From positions 33,586,661 through 33,650,660 of the forward strand of contig BTRK01000002.1 in assembly GCA_036245805.1 (NCBI GenBank): DNA of 64,000 nucleotides, given 5' to 3'. The position numbers were made by a program, and so were the translations under genes. The notes beneath the pieces were generated by a model. It had not been told where the DNA came from. It ran no database searches and saw nothing but the letters and a program-made list of their open reading frames with translations. The DNA is from Pristionchus mayeri. Its lineage: Eukaryota > Nematoda > Chromadorea > Rhabditida > Neodiplogasteridae. Shown here piece after piece: positions 22,633-34,932 of the stretch; position 1 is the stretch's first letter; each line of letters opens with the position of its first letter.

Positions 22633-23092
22633 GACAGGCAGTTCCTTCCATTCCTTCCTTCCATTCCTTGTTAGTCGTCGCGAGCGGTCCCTCTCCATTT
22701 TCTCTCTGATTTGGATTGGTTTCCCCTAATACCCCTCGCTTCCGCCTTCGACTCATCAAGAAAAGAGAATCCCCATCCAAGCCGGAGTGGTCACCGTGTG
22801 ATGGGTATGACCTACTAAGATGTTTGGTCCTTCAGAATCTAGACTCGATCATCTCGTTGAAAGATTGATCATCGAGTCTGGAGGATTCGAGCAGAGAAGA
22901 TTCTAGAACACGCAAGGCTTCCTCTACGACCTATAGTGAGATTCTATCTATGCAATACAATCCAACATCCTCTCGCAAGCACACCGCAAATGACCATCTT
23001 GAAATGAGAAGAACGACCTTTTCTGACCCCACATCTTGATCTGCGCCCAGAAAGCGATAACAGATAAATATTGTATTGTATAGTGAATAACT
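22633..23092 (+). mobile_element. Retro-insertion with 12-bp target site duplication
   Basis: TAGTGAATAACT occurs at 22621-22632 and again at 23081-23092. The intervening 448 bp end in TAAATATTGTATTGTA, a simple tail typical of non-LTR-mobilised SINE-like sequences. It starts GACAGGCAGTTCC. No reading frame of note and no clear tRNA promoter boxes. Confidence 0.65.
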
Positions 23093-23279
23093 ACACATCA
23101 TCAGAAACAGTTAAGCAGGCCGTCTTCACTGTTTTCATCAAAGTCGGAAATAATTTTATTATCGGGATCGTACTGCCCTGGTACGGTAATCAACCTGATT
23201 CAGATTTTTTTCATCTTTGTATCGTCTTATGATCATATACTGTCACAGATATGCACTGAGTTCCTCCGTTTTTATATTA

Positions 23280-23470
23280 TTAATTATCTTGATCAACTTC
23301 TTTGCTGCTCCCCGCGAGCTCTCGAATCCAGCTCTCGAGAGTCTTTATGCTTTGAGTGCGCACTTCAGGGTCATCCGGATCGACGAAGTAGAGTTTATGA
23401 TTCACCCACTTTTGATCGTACTCCTTCTGGATGGGTGGAACGACCCGGTAGGCGGCGCCCCGGTACTTAT
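23280..23470 (-). pseudogene. Orphan C-terminal exon of unknown gene inside the GGGACCA element
   Basis: The minus-strand reading is open from a weak acceptor (ATATAAG) to a TAA at 23282-23280. It reads YRGAAYRVVPPIQKEYDQ, KWVNHKLYFVDPDDPEVRTQ and SIKTLESWIRELAGSS. The composition is protein-like and the codons look used, but I do not recognise the family. No partner exon is seen on either side: an in-frame stop precedes the acceptor and the flanks are element ends. A captured or relic exon is the simplest reading. Confidence 0.4.
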
Positions 23471-23990
23471 ATCACACGAAAAACAATTTTCAACGTTGAA
23501 ACACACCACAGTTAATCTGTAAATAAAAAAATGATTGGGACCATCCTTTTTCCATTGTTGGGACCATTATAATTATTTCGAATTTTTGGGACCACTGTTT
23601 TTACAAATTATGGGACCACTACATCTTTGGTGGGACCATTATATTATAGTGGCGAAGGGACCACTATTTTAGAGTGGGACTACTATATCTCGTTGGGTGC
23701 ACCAGAACGCACTTCAACCGGCTAAACGCAAATGCTCTGCGTCTTCTGAGCACTTTTCCTCTGACATTTCGCATTATCTTCCGAACACTTTGACATCGCT
23801 CATAAATTCGTAAAATCCAACCAGGCGCTGCTTTTGTCTGCCCAGATGCCTTCTCTCTCTTCGACGAGCCAACATAAAACATCACCATTTCACTTGCTCC
23901 CTCTCCTTATGTTGACGAGAGACCACGCATACTAGAGAGAGTCGCCGAAGCCATTGCCTCGAATGGCCTCGCATATGCGACCTGGATCAA

Positions 23991-24066
23991 TCTGACTCTC
24001 CTCATTTTGCACACTCTCTCGCAGGTTAGAGAACGCGAGAGAGTATCAAACAGGAGAGAGTTAGAC
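23991..24066. repeat. Hairpin-family copy
   Basis: TCTGACTCTCCTCATTTTGC / CAGGAGAGAGTTAGAC arms around GCAGGTTAGAGAACGC; core ACACTCTCTCGC pairs with GCGAGAGAGT. Confidence 0.75.
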
Positions 24067-25308
24067 GAATTCGTGCGATCCGAGCGCCTTTCCTCGTCGA
24101 ACATACTATCGGCGAGGCTAGGGTAGGCGAGAGATCATACGAAAAGGCAAGATTCTTCGTATTTCTACCACGAATCGAGAACGCATTGAAGTCGTTTCGA
24201 GAGGTGGGATAAAGCCCAACAGCTTGTGCTACTACTTGTCGAATGGGGAAAATGGTTTCTCAGCCCTCCTTTCCCTCGAGAATGCTGCTGAAAAATATCC
24301 GTTAGAGTTCAGGAGGATACGCATTTCCCCTTGCGCGCGCTTTATCTTCTCACTCTAATCTTGTAGAAGCAGGAAATTAGCCAAATAATAAGCACTATCG
24401 TTTTCCCTTTCATATTCCATTAGTAATCTCGTTCTTTCGATGCAACCGGACCACGTGCAATTTCTTCTATTTTGTGCAAAGATGTCACTACTGCTGTTAC
24501 TTGTCAGTTTCTTCTCCCCTCATGCATGTTTCCTTTTGTCCGTTGACTGAAAGGCGGCACTCGATTTTTTGCGATTCTAAAATTCTCCTCAGATTGAAAA
24601 ACCAGAATCAGGTTCAACATTTTACATCAGGTTCTGTTTTACGTACCTGATCTTTGAAAGTTGCAATGTGCGAATTATCCTAAAACTGTGTGTAACAAGT
24701 ATACTTCTTGCAGACATTTCCGCTTCCATGGTTTGATGAACCGAATACGCAATCTTATTCCGGATTTCGGAGCCGTAAAGTAGACATCGGATCTCTCTAG
24801 TCTGGAGCAAGCGGAAATTAGCCAATTCATCTCCGATTTCTCACGTTTTCAATCAAAGTTTTATCCTTCACCCCACCTTGATTATCTGATTGATGGTGTG
24901 AGATCGGCCTTAGTATTCGTATCGCATCACCCTCTCCGCCGCTTGTTTGTTGCCAAGCTCCCCTAGTTTGTTCATGCTCACCGAACACTGCTGATTTCTT
25001 CCCTGTATCTCTGATTCTAAACAAACCTAAAAAAGCAAAAGCCTATTTCCGTCTCAGTTTTCTTCAGTTCATCCTCAGCGAATGCTTTTTCCTGATTCTC
25101 ATCTTCTGAGCAGGCCGAAAAAAAAGAACAGAAGAAGCCTGTTTTCCTGCGTCTTCTTCTGCAGAATGCCATTCACTCGGGCGGTCCTGCCTGTTACTAT
25201 CCGAGTCCTCCTTTTCTTCCCCTCGGCATATTGCAAATGTTGTTCGGTTTCTCCTCTGCTTAGGTGACAAGGAAGTGTATTGTTGCTCTTTTTTTGCCTG
25301 ATTCGCGT

Positions 25309-25387
25309 GTCTGACTCTCTTCCTTTTCCCTGCTCTCTCGCTCTCTCTAACCGGTGAGAGAGTGAGCAAAACAAGGAGACTCGGACC
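25309..25387. repeat. Hairpin-family copy
   Basis: Arms GTCTGACTCTCTTCC and GGAGACTCGGAC, core CTCTCTCGCTCTCT / GTGAGAGAGTGAG; moderately diverged. Confidence 0.65.
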
Positions 25388-28300
25388 ATAGCTCGTGTCC
25401 ATTATCCACTCTCTTCGGTCAGATAGGATGAGAAACCATGGGAAAAGAGGAGACCGAGAGAGATCGTTCGAGGTGTCGGCCGTCCGGCCAAAACATCGTT
25501 ATTTCCAATGGCCTTCAGTTTTCGTCTAACCTCTCCCTCTCCCTCTCTCGGTTCACTGCTGACTCTCGCAGAGGAACAGCTGCTTTTCAATATTCGCTCA
25601 AGTTGTCACCTCCATTTCACCGCTCTCAAAACCGTTAAGAAGCACGCGTCTTTGCCCCCTTTTGTGTATGCAAAGTTGGATCCGTGAGAATTCAATGAAT
25701 TGCTGTTGCGATTTTCTTGTGGGGACCCTTCTTGGATTGCACTTTGGTTGACTGTTGACCGTCGGGAACTCGAAAATATCCTGCTTCCGGCTATTCTTTT
25801 ATTTTTCTCTATTCAAAAACGAAAGAATCGTATTCCACTCTGCTCTAATAATATGAGCAGAAGGTCCATACTAGGGATTGCTTCGTCCTCTCGCCAATCT
25901 GTAAGACGGGAGTGTAAAAGTGGAATGGATAATGTAATTTCTTGCGAAGTCACAACTGGTCCCCATACCTTGTCGTTCACGGTTTCTTGATAGATTTGCA
26001 GCCACGCCATTCGAATTGTATGTGAAGTCGGGGATTCTCTTCTGTTTGCGGCCCATGCTCTGAGAAATTTCACGCTCTAAGCGTAGTAGGATTCCTGTTA
26101 GCAGTTGACCACAGCGAAATTCGAAAACATGTCCTGCTGTTTTTGCCATTTCTATGCAACACGAGAAAATAGTATTCCGTTTTGCTAGAAATCCCGTGCA
26201 AGAGAATATTTTGTCCGACACTATTATGCGATATTTTCGCTGATTCGCAATCACGTCATCCCAATGCAGTTTGTCCAAATTTCATCCATTTTGGGGAACT
26301 GTCTTCCGTTGTGGGCTACGTTCTCAGACCAAATTCTCGCTCTGAGCGTCACCGATTTCTTTAGCCCAGCCCACTTTTCCCTCGACGCAGCGTTCAACTG
26401 TTCGTATGTTCTATGTTCGAGATAGAAAGTTATTCGTCTGCCGCTCGAGAGCTCGTTATTTTCCACTTTGGCTACTGGCAGATTTTTCGCTCGTGCCTTT
26501 CTTCATCTCCTTCTGAGAATTTTCCCATAATCCGTTCAATTGGAAAGCTCAGCTGACCGACTTTTGCCTTCTGAAACTGTACAATATTGATTGACTTTCT
26601 GCAGCGAATGTGAAAACATCTGGCGAGACGCATTGTTGAATTATTGCGTTCGCAATGTATTGCAAACATCATTGTTTTCGGTTATGCAATCGAGATAATA
26701 CTTGAAAAACAATGTGGCGAAGACACCAATGCTTAGATTTAAGCCGCGCTCTAGCTGTTATCAAACATGCCTAAGCTGCCCGGAGAATTTGTTGTGTGGA
26801 ATGTCCGTCCCGCGTGGCAATATGTCTTCCCGCTGAGGTTCTCGACTCTGCTCTTTTCGTGTTCAGTAAGCAGGCGCACCTATAGGATAGAGGGCATCAA
26901 GTGACTTGCATCAGTTGTTGAACTTTGTACCTCACATTTCTCCTTTTTCGGTTTTCAATCTCGCGGGCCGTATTTCGGTACGATCCTCGGGCATGAGTAA
27001 TGCACTCCATCTCTTCTTCTCCCGTGTCTTTTCTCTCCATCTATCCCTATCTAACTGTAGGCTTGAAGAGAGTGGAGATTACACTCGGACATCAACATAA
27101 TCCAAACATTTCGCGTTGTGCTGCTCTCGATTTAGTCGCGTTTCATTGCTCTGCAACGCTAATCGAATCCCGCTGCGCCAACAGTGGAACCTCCTCAGGG
27201 AGTGGCTTGCAAGTTGTCACTGATGTTCGCCGCTTGAATTGGATTAAACGTGAGTTGTTTGTTCCTCTCTGTTCCACGTTGCCCACCTCCCGTTCGTATT
27301 TCCCTCATTTCCTCCCCTCTATCCTTCCTCAATTTGTATACTGTCCAGGACGGTATTTCCCCCCTCATTCCGAAGCTTGAGCGCGCAAAATTTCTCACGT
27401 GAAAGTGGGAGTGAGGGAAAAGGAGGAAATTGCCCAGACCATCGAGCGAGAACTTATTGACAGACCCTGTGCGAAAACGCCTACTTGCGAGCCCTCATTT
27501 CACAGGCAAGTCATTAATTTTTTTGCCTCTCTGATTACTTTGTTCGTTTTTCCACGCGCTCTTGAAGAAAATGTTCGTACTTCGATCTCTTATGAAATTT
27601 TCTTCGCATATTACATTACACTTTCATTATTGGTCAATTACACTAATATCGCCAGGGTTGAACCATCCATATTCTCATATCTCCTCGGTAGACCATCGAG
27701 CGAGAAATTATTGATAGACCCTGTGCGAAAACGCCCACTACTCATTTCACAGTGAAGCAATTATTTTTTTCCAGTTTGCTAACTTTTTTTGCATCCTGTG
27801 CCAAGGCTTCATCAAGTTGATCTCTTATTTAGTTATCCTGTGAAATCATCGTCCCTTATTGCATTACACTTTTATAATTGATCAATTAGATTCATAACGC
27901 ATGGCTTGCATCACCCTTGTTACCACCTCGTCACGTCTTTCTTCTTGTTGGTGTAATCTGACATGGCTGTCTATATTAATTTATGCGGAAAAAACAATGT
28001 CGCCTTGCCAACTTCCAAGTCTTGCCAGATAATGTAAATATATAGTTTCCCAACTCAAATTCCGGCCGAGTTCAAAGGCTCTTCCCGCATCCCGTGTCCT
28101 GCTCGTTTGTTTTGTCGGTCAGGCACACCGAAATCCGAGAACTCGTCCTGATGAAATTGCGAACGCCTGTCGCGCGACATTTCATGAGAAAACAGGAGCA
28201 GCCCTTCTTGCCCGAGGAGAGATCACGGGAAAGCGAGAGAGTGCAGAGAGGCAGATCATATTATTTAGTAATCGCCCGGATGACGCCATGCCTACTGAAA

Positions 28301-28885
28301 GTGATCCGCCTTCAGGGGGGATTTCGCATGATGAGAAACGCCTGGCTCTCTTCATTCCGCCTGATCTCTCGCTTTGCTCTGACTGAGAAGAGAGCACGGT
28401 GAAGTGGAAAGGTGCCTCCCTCGCTGGACACCTGACACACACTCGAATGAACTCTCCTCCGCCGTGCCCATCTCGCTGATTGATCATCTCTTCCGATGGC
28501 GAGCGCCAGATTACAACGAGATGTTGTTGTTACTTTTTGTGTTTTCGCGGGTGGAAGAGTTCCCAATCGTTAGGTGCAGTTCCTCGTGACCGTTTATTTG
28601 ATTCTACTTCTTATTTTTTCTGCCTATAAATCAAGTTTTCCAATACATAATACAATTGTTGCATGTTTTGTAGTCGCGATCTAGATAGTCAATCATTTTC
28701 TCATTAGCTCTATTGTGCTGGCTCTACGTTGTGCAAGCTGCTTCTGATCTGGTGATATAGTTTCCAACAAACAGATGCAATCACGCGCGCAACTTCCACA
28801 TCATTACCTTGATTGCGAGCTCTTGCAGTAATGATTACGCGTTCGCAACATTTACCTCCCCTGCTCACGAGTTTACAGGAGCAAT

Positions 28886-28959
28886 GGTCCGACTCTCTTC
28901 ATTTAGCACACTCTCTCGCATGTTAGAAAAGGCGAGAGAGCAGGCCAATATGAGATTGC
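28886..28959. repeat. Hairpin-family copy
   Basis: Left arm GTCCGACTCTCTTCATTTAG and core CACTCTCTCGCATG are intact; the right arm keeps GGCGAGAGAGCAGG and then decays. Confidence 0.6.
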
Positions 28960-29662
28960 TCACGAGTTTACTCAGTGCTCACTGTGGCTGATTTCTCGTG
29001 GGAACTCACGATCCGGATTACAGTCACCACCCAGTTGCATTACCCAGTTGTAACATTGGAACAACTTAATGGCCTCAGTCTCCCTACTTCATCCATAGGC
29101 TTGTAGATCAGGGAGAGCCAGAGATTATATAGAAAGAAGTCCGGATTACCGTCTCCACTTTCCTCGTTGTAACTTCAGAACTTGGCGAGTAGGTAGTGGT
29201 CCGAATTCTTTCATCGGTTAGAGAGTGCCAGAGAGCTTTTCGAAAAGAGAGAGCGAATGGAAATCCCGAATAAGTGTCTCCCACATGCTTTACGACTGGG
29301 CTTAGAGGTGTTGTTATTCTCCCCCCGTTTTTCTTGACCCACGAAATTCCCCTCTTTTGTTATGTAAACGGGCAATCTGCGCAGTTGTTCGTGGTCTATG
29401 TTCAAGGAATGGCTTTGAAGGAAATGACTCTTTAAATTCTGTGAACTCTCTCGTCGATCGGGCCGGTGATAGACCACTCAGAACGGGGAGTGCACTTTCT
29501 TTCGAAGCCATCGCTTTCGTTGTACCCTGTATTTACTTGAGAGAGAAAGGAGAAAAGAGCGGGGTCATTGCTCCCTAGAGACTCGAGAACATCCCCGACA
29601 GTAATTAGCCTCTCCCTTTTGCAAGTCGGTCTCTTTCGCCGAACTAGGGAAATCGTCCAAGA

Positions 29663-29736
29663 TTTGACTCTCTTCATTCTGCGTTATTTCTCGCCCCTCA
29701 AACATCTGAGAGAGCACGAAAAATGAAGAGGGTCAC
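29663..29736. repeat. Hairpin-family copy
   Basis: TTTGACTCTCTTCATTCTGC against AAAATGAAGAGGGTCA, with a changed centre. Confidence 0.6.
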
Positions 29737-30093
29737 TGCTTGCGAAGTCTACCCTGCATCGAATTCGAGCAAGATTTATTTAGTGCCCAAGTGCTTTGTC
29801 GGTACAGCCTCTCGCATTTCCCTGCTCAGTTAGAGATCTCGTACGTGGAAGAGAGACTGAACCCAGATCCACATCCTTTTCCTCCCTTTCCCGACGCTTT
29901 AAAGTTTATGTTTTCGCGGTCTCCAATTTCCGACGAGTCTCGCGTTTGTCTTATGCGGAAAAGAAGTCTCACAACGGCAGACAAATACTCATCGCCTCGT
30001 CAGTTTTGTGTGACCTACGTGAGCGGGCAAAATGTGGAGACCGAAGCCCATTCGTCATCTCCAGTCTCTAGTTTCGAATGGGGCCGAGGAACC

Positions 30094-30172
30094 GTCTGAT
30101 TCTCTCCAAAAGTTGCATTCTCTCTCTCGTGTTTTCTAACCTGCGAGAGAGTGTACAAAATGAAGAGATTGC
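30094..30172. repeat. Hairpin-family copy
   Basis: GTCTGATTCTCTCC left end, core CTCTCTCGTG / TGCGAGAGAGTGTAC, right end AAAATGAAGAGATT. Confidence 0.6.
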
Positions 30173-31349
30173 TCCGCTCCCACATCTACTCAACCATTCA
30201 GTAGATGGAACAGTCGAAAACACCCGTTGGTCAATGTTCATTAGATCCAATTTGCGCACTCGTCGAATCTCTACACTGCATATTTTCGAATGAGCGGCGC
30301 AGATTTTCGGTCGATGCCCCTTTCCTCTGCACCCTATTTCCACGTAAACAGTAGAGTTCGAAATTGTGCTCACAGTCTCTTTATTTTCCATGCTCTTTCG
30401 TTCGTCGTTCGTCGAATTCTAGTAAACAGCCTGCAATTATGAGATTTTGTACAGATTATCCTGATGTTTTCGATGCTCGTTCCTTTTTATTCCCCGTGTG
30501 ATTTACAATGCGTTGTTTTAGCTGCGTCATTCAAGCACGCGGAACGCACATACACGCAGCTGAATCATAATCTAGGGTTTGTCAGGCGATGTAGAATCCC
30601 TCTCACATACTTTTCTTGTTCAAATTTAGCAATCGATACCACGGTCACTGTATGAAGAGATGATTCTCTTTTATCGGACTCTACCTCTTGCCAATCGAAC
30701 CAATGCAGGAGTTCGTACCCGAATGGTCAGCTAAACCGCGTTCATGGCACCGCTTGTTACCAGATTCCGCAGGCTCTGACATTTTATGTTCCACCTGCCA
30801 CTCGGTGGCGTGAATTATTCACTTTCTGGTGCTTTTTGCTCTAAAAAGTCGTGATTTCGAGAAATTATCGGCTCCAAGTCTGATGAGAACTATTTCGCAG
30901 TGCCGTCTCTGAATTTTCATTCGACGCAGCACCAAAGTGTCGTGTCTAACGCATCAAAACTTGTCACATCTTTGTTCTGGAGCTTTGACGAGGGCAGAGG
31001 GCCCTACTTCAGGATACATGAGTCTGGTCGTTTTGTCCCCTCTGCTCTCTTCATTCCACGCACTCTCTCGTCTGCCACAGCGAGAGAAAGACCGAGTACT
31101 CAAGCGGGCGCAGTGCGTAGGAGACGCGAGTGGTCCGGCAACTACACTTGTTTGTTTCGTCTTTTCGAAATCTCAGGCTGCTAACATTTCCAATTTCTTT
31201 GAAAGCAGCCAGCAGGCAACAATTCGTGAAGTTATTTGTCTGTCTAGAAGCTGCGTAGACTAGTAAAAGCGCGCTCAGGTCATTTCGAAATCAATTTCCG
31301 CGTTTGCCTGTAATCGCTATCACCTGCTAGAATGACAGGAATTTGCTCA

Positions 31350-31428
31350 GTCCGTCTCTCTTCATTTTGCATGTTCTCTCGACTGTCAGAGAAAGGCGAG
31401 AGAGCGTGCAGGACGGAGAGAGTCAGAG
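31350..31428. repeat. Hairpin-family copy
   Basis: GTCCGTCTCTCTTCATTTTG / GACGGAGAGAGTCAGAG with core GTTCTCTCGACTGTC / GGCGAGAGAGCGTGC. Confidence 0.7.
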
Positions 31429-31924
31429 ATGTCCGAATCTTCGAAAACGCGCACTTATCATGTCTGCAATCGCGTCTAACTGAATCTCGTCTATTAGACT
31501 ATGGAATCTCCTGCCTCAAACTACGCAATGAGCACGGAGATTGATTGGGCAGATAGCGTTTCTATTTCGAAACGCTCTTTGAAATTGCCAGATCGTTGAA
31601 ACAGTGACTTCAACTCTCGACGACGGCGTCGTTCTCAGTTTCCCTCCTGAAATGAGCACACTCACATCCACAAACGCTGAAACTGGACGATTTCTCTTCT
31701 GAATTGAGCACACTTTTTGCCTCTGAAAGGAAACAGCACGTGGGATGAATCGTAGGAGTCATCCGAGTCATCCAAAGAGGAAACAGGGGGAGGAATGCTA
31801 CCTCTTGGAGGTCAGAGAGAGCGAGAGAGTATGCGAAACGAGGAGAGACCGAGGGAGGGTAAACGTCTCGGGCGCGCGCAATTCGACACCCTTGTTTCTT
31901 TCACGATGCCTCCTTGTCTCACGA

Positions 31925-32002
31925 GTACGACTCTCTCAAATTTGCACACTCTCTCGCCTGTTAGAGAAAAACGAGATAGCAGGGGAACTGGAGAGAGTCA
32001 GA
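31925..32002. repeat. Hairpin-family copy
   Basis: GTACGACTCTCTCAAATTTG / CTGGAGAGAGTCAGAG with core CACTCTCTCGCCTG / ACGAGATAGC. Confidence 0.65.
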
Positions 32003-32106
32003 GTACGAGATCTCTGCTCCTTCGCGATTCCTCCCCTCTTCCTCCCCTTCATCGTTGCCTATTCTTTGCCGCACGCCCTCTAACCTAGAAATAGCTTGGA
32101 AAGAGA

Positions 32107-32173
32107 TGCTCTCTTCATTTCGCGTTATCTCTCACCTGTCAGAGAGGCGAGAGAGCACGCAGAATGAAGAGAC
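32107..32173. repeat. Hairpin-family copy
   Basis: GCTCTCTTCATTTCGCG / CGCAGAATGAAGAG arms, centre CACCTGTCAGAGAGGCGAG. Confidence 0.7.
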
Positions 32174-32542
32174 GGCGAAGCCATTGCTACTCTAAACTTT
32201 CTCATTACTCGCTGCCTTCTCATTTCGTCGTCGCCGTCGTCAATTCCCTCCGGGAGCAAAGAGGGCATTGTTCTTTCTGCCCTTTCCTCACGTAATTTCG
32301 GGGTAGGATCAGGGATTTCGCCATTTTCTTCTTCCTGGTTTCCTGCTGGATGCGTTTCTTATTCTTTCCTGCTGTCTGAAAATGTCCAATTTCAGAAATT
32401 TCAATATTTCATGATCTCGATCACACTCCCTTCGCGGTCATCTGATCTTCGCATATCGTCACATTACGCGCCCTGTTTGCGCTTCCTTATGCGTTTCTTC
32501 GTCATTCGCGTCTTTTTCATCGCTAAAATCGCCCTCAAAAGA

Positions 32543-32613
32543 GTCTGACTCTCTTCATTCTCCGTGCTCTCTCGCCCTCTCTAACTGAAGAGAGAGCGTG
32601 CAGAATGGAAAGA
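32543..32613. repeat. Hairpin-family copy
   Basis: GTCTGACTCTCTTCATTCTC left arm; right arm GAGAGAGCGTGCAGAATGG. Ends 135 bp before the candidate first pde-3 exon. Confidence 0.7.
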
Positions 32614-32747
32614 ACAGAGAGGCGATATATTCCCAAAGAACCTTTCTCTCGACAATCTTTCCCTCTGCAGGAAACATCTGAACCCCATCATTTTCGCACC
32701 CATTCTTCGTTCTCGGAGCTGAAAATAGGAGAGGAGAAGAAGGGAGA

Positions 32748-32804
32748 ATGGCTGAACACATACCCCAGCAGAGCTCGATGAAGTCCAGTCTCAGGAGCAG
32801 CCCG
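32748..32804 (+). CDS. pde-3: Candidate first coding exon of pde-3
   Basis: ATG in good context (GGAGAATGG) opens 19 codons, MAEHIPQQSSMKSSLRSSP, ending at a consensus donor GTAAGC. It is the best start-like exon upstream of the first certain pde-3 exon. Phase 0 at its end does not match the phase 2 needed at 39431, so at least one exon is missing between them, or this belongs to another transcript. Confidence 0.35.
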
Positions 32805-34857
32805 GTAAGCATGTTTAAACATTTTAAATTCTCGATTTTTGGGGACTGGTCTTTCGTTTTTCGGAAATCGAACTATTGCCGTGCATATTTGGCCCATACT
32901 CTCTGAACATGGTCTTAGTCGCGAAAGGATGCATGACGTGACCGTGGTATCAATCTCGAACAACTCTCGTAAGCATAGTTTGATTTTCCCAAGTTTTCTG
33001 TTTGTGTTTCCTTGAATCGGTCACGTTTTGCGGCTCCAATTTCCCTCAATGGGAGGGAGGGGAACCATTTCCTGAGAGAGTTCAAAAGTCTACGCGATCG
33101 CACCTGTCGCTAGTGGGCTCAACGACGACGTCTAGGCTCCTCAGTTCCCTAGTGTTTCTTTCTCAGAGTTTTCTTGCCAAATTTGTGCTCAATTTCGTCA
33201 TTAGCCCCCTAAATCAGTGTCTATTTTACGATAAGGGCATAACGGGAAGCCATAGGTGCACTTCTCGGCTTTTAAAGAGCAGAGTAGTTCCAGGTAGTAA
33301 AGGCAGCACTTCCCACATCCCGATTGCAAACCGTACTTTTGCTCTACGAATCGAATTACCTTTCAGAGTGGCCGGCGAGTGCGCATATCAGCAGAAGCGA
33401 CACCAAATACGACGCCCAGTCCGGGAATTCGCCCCGATAGACCAGGTATTTCGCGTATTTCTTGTAATTGTGGTAACTCAAGACAAGATAGTGATACCTC
33501 TACGCCTCATTCTCGCATAATTTCACAAACCTAGGAAAGCGAGGCGTAGTGGCTTCGCTATCTTGCTTCGAATTACCAACCCTAATTTCTTGCTCGAACT
33601 CCCTCGTGCACATCGTACCATGCAATGGCTGGAGCAATGCAGACGAACCAATACAATACAATATACTGCGTACAAAATAGTGCCAATACTAGGAAATCGT
33701 GATGCAATCGTGTCTGTACGTTTTCACCGTTCTTCGCAATAGGAATTACTGTTGGCAATCACTCAAAGCGGAGTGGTAAAAAGGCATGAATCAATTTGGC
33801 TCGCCTTTCTTCTAGTTATTGTTTGCCTCTCTCAATTTCGAGTTCTATCTCGCTTTCATGTCGGAAAATTGGACATTGAGACTAGTGCTCCTTCCGTTTC
33901 TTTCCCTCTCTCGCCAATCTTGATTTACGCAGTCGCCGCCATGAAAATTATCGTCATAAACTATGCGTCTCTCTCCCACTTTTCTCGATTATGCGCTTTC
34001 TCAGTAGGCGACGGCATAGGTAGGCAGAATTGGTGGCGTAATTGGCATCAACACGGCGAATGTCAGATTTCAATCATTTGAATCAAGATAATTTCGTTGG
34101 GTACTCTCGTTCGCGAAACGTGGAGGTCGCGGGGGGCTGGCCCTACCAGTTAATGTTACTAATTCGGCCTCTCATCGGTCAGAAAGAGCGAGAGAGTGTG
34201 TAAAACGAGGAGAGCATGTGCCGACTTGTCATCTACTGCCAGTAGTAATGCGATAGTTTTCGCCCCATGTTCCTGGTTCCTGGTTCGTGTTCTCTGCGAT
34301 TGTTGTTGGAATTCTATCGCTTCCGATTGTTCCCGGATCTTCTGTTCATTCGAGTAATTTGATTAGCCTTCTATTAAATGTTGTCTGAGAGTGTCATGCG
34401 TCTGCACTGGCTGGTGGGTACATTTAGAGTGAATCCTTTTAGAACTGGTCATTAGCATTGCACATGAATAAAATGAAGTGTATCAATTCCGTCCCTAAAA
34501 TTCGCAAAAGTTCTTCAAATACCAGATCTAAAATTATGCACCCAGGTTCTCTTCTTAGGATGGTAGCAGCGAAATGGGTCGAACTGACCTTCACAAAGTT
34601 CAGTCATGCTAATTTTTGTGACAAAGTAGGTGATTCAGTGTGCCAAAAGAGCGTTTGATCTCCGAATTTCATTGCGTGCCAAATTTGTCACCCGAATTTA
34701 GTGCGTTGATCACCGCGATTATCGACTCAGCCTCATTTAAATTCACAACTGAAACGGAGAGTGGAAAATCACCCCGCAAAACCGTCGACCATTCCTGACT
34801 TTTTGCCTCTTTTCAGTGGCCAATGTAGTTCAAAGGGTGAGAATCGTTGGAGCAATC

Positions 34858-34932
34858 GTCTGACTCTCTTCAGTTTGCACGCTCTCTCGTATCTGACCGG
34901 CGAGAGAGCGTGCAAACTGAAGAGAGTCAGAC
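34858..34932. repeat. Hairpin-family copy with perfect 32-bp stem
   Basis: Positions 34858-34889 and 34901-34932 are exact complements, starting GTCTGACTCTCTTCAG, with an 11-base loop (TATCTGACCGG). The best-preserved member of the family. Confidence 0.9.

Larger units (their letters stand above)
22424..23690. mobile_element. Foldback element with subterminal GGGACCA arrays
   Basis: The left end has three GTGGTCCC-type motifs at about 22433, 22458 and 22486. The right end has seven inverted GGGACCA/GGGACTA motifs at 23537, 23560, 23588, 23612, 23632, 23657 and 23676, spaced 19-28 bp. Left and right outermost motifs are inverted (AAAATAGTGGTCCC / GGGACCACTATTTT). Such repeated subterminal motifs resemble transposase-binding sites of larger DNA transposons. 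Between them lie an orphan exon and a separate retro-insertion; no transposase. Confidence 0.65.
23691..32747. other. Long gene-poor stretch with dispersed hairpins
   Basis: No recognisable exon. Rich in pyrimidine tracts and GAGAGAG motifs, with the first members of the roughly 75-bp hairpin family listed separately. Near-identical CCATCGAGCGAGAA...TTGACAGACCCTGTGCGAAAACGCC blocks occur at about 27438 and 27691, a local direct duplication about 250 bp apart. Short ORFs here lack splice context and homology. It could be upstream sequence or a first intron of pde-3. Confidence 0.5.
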
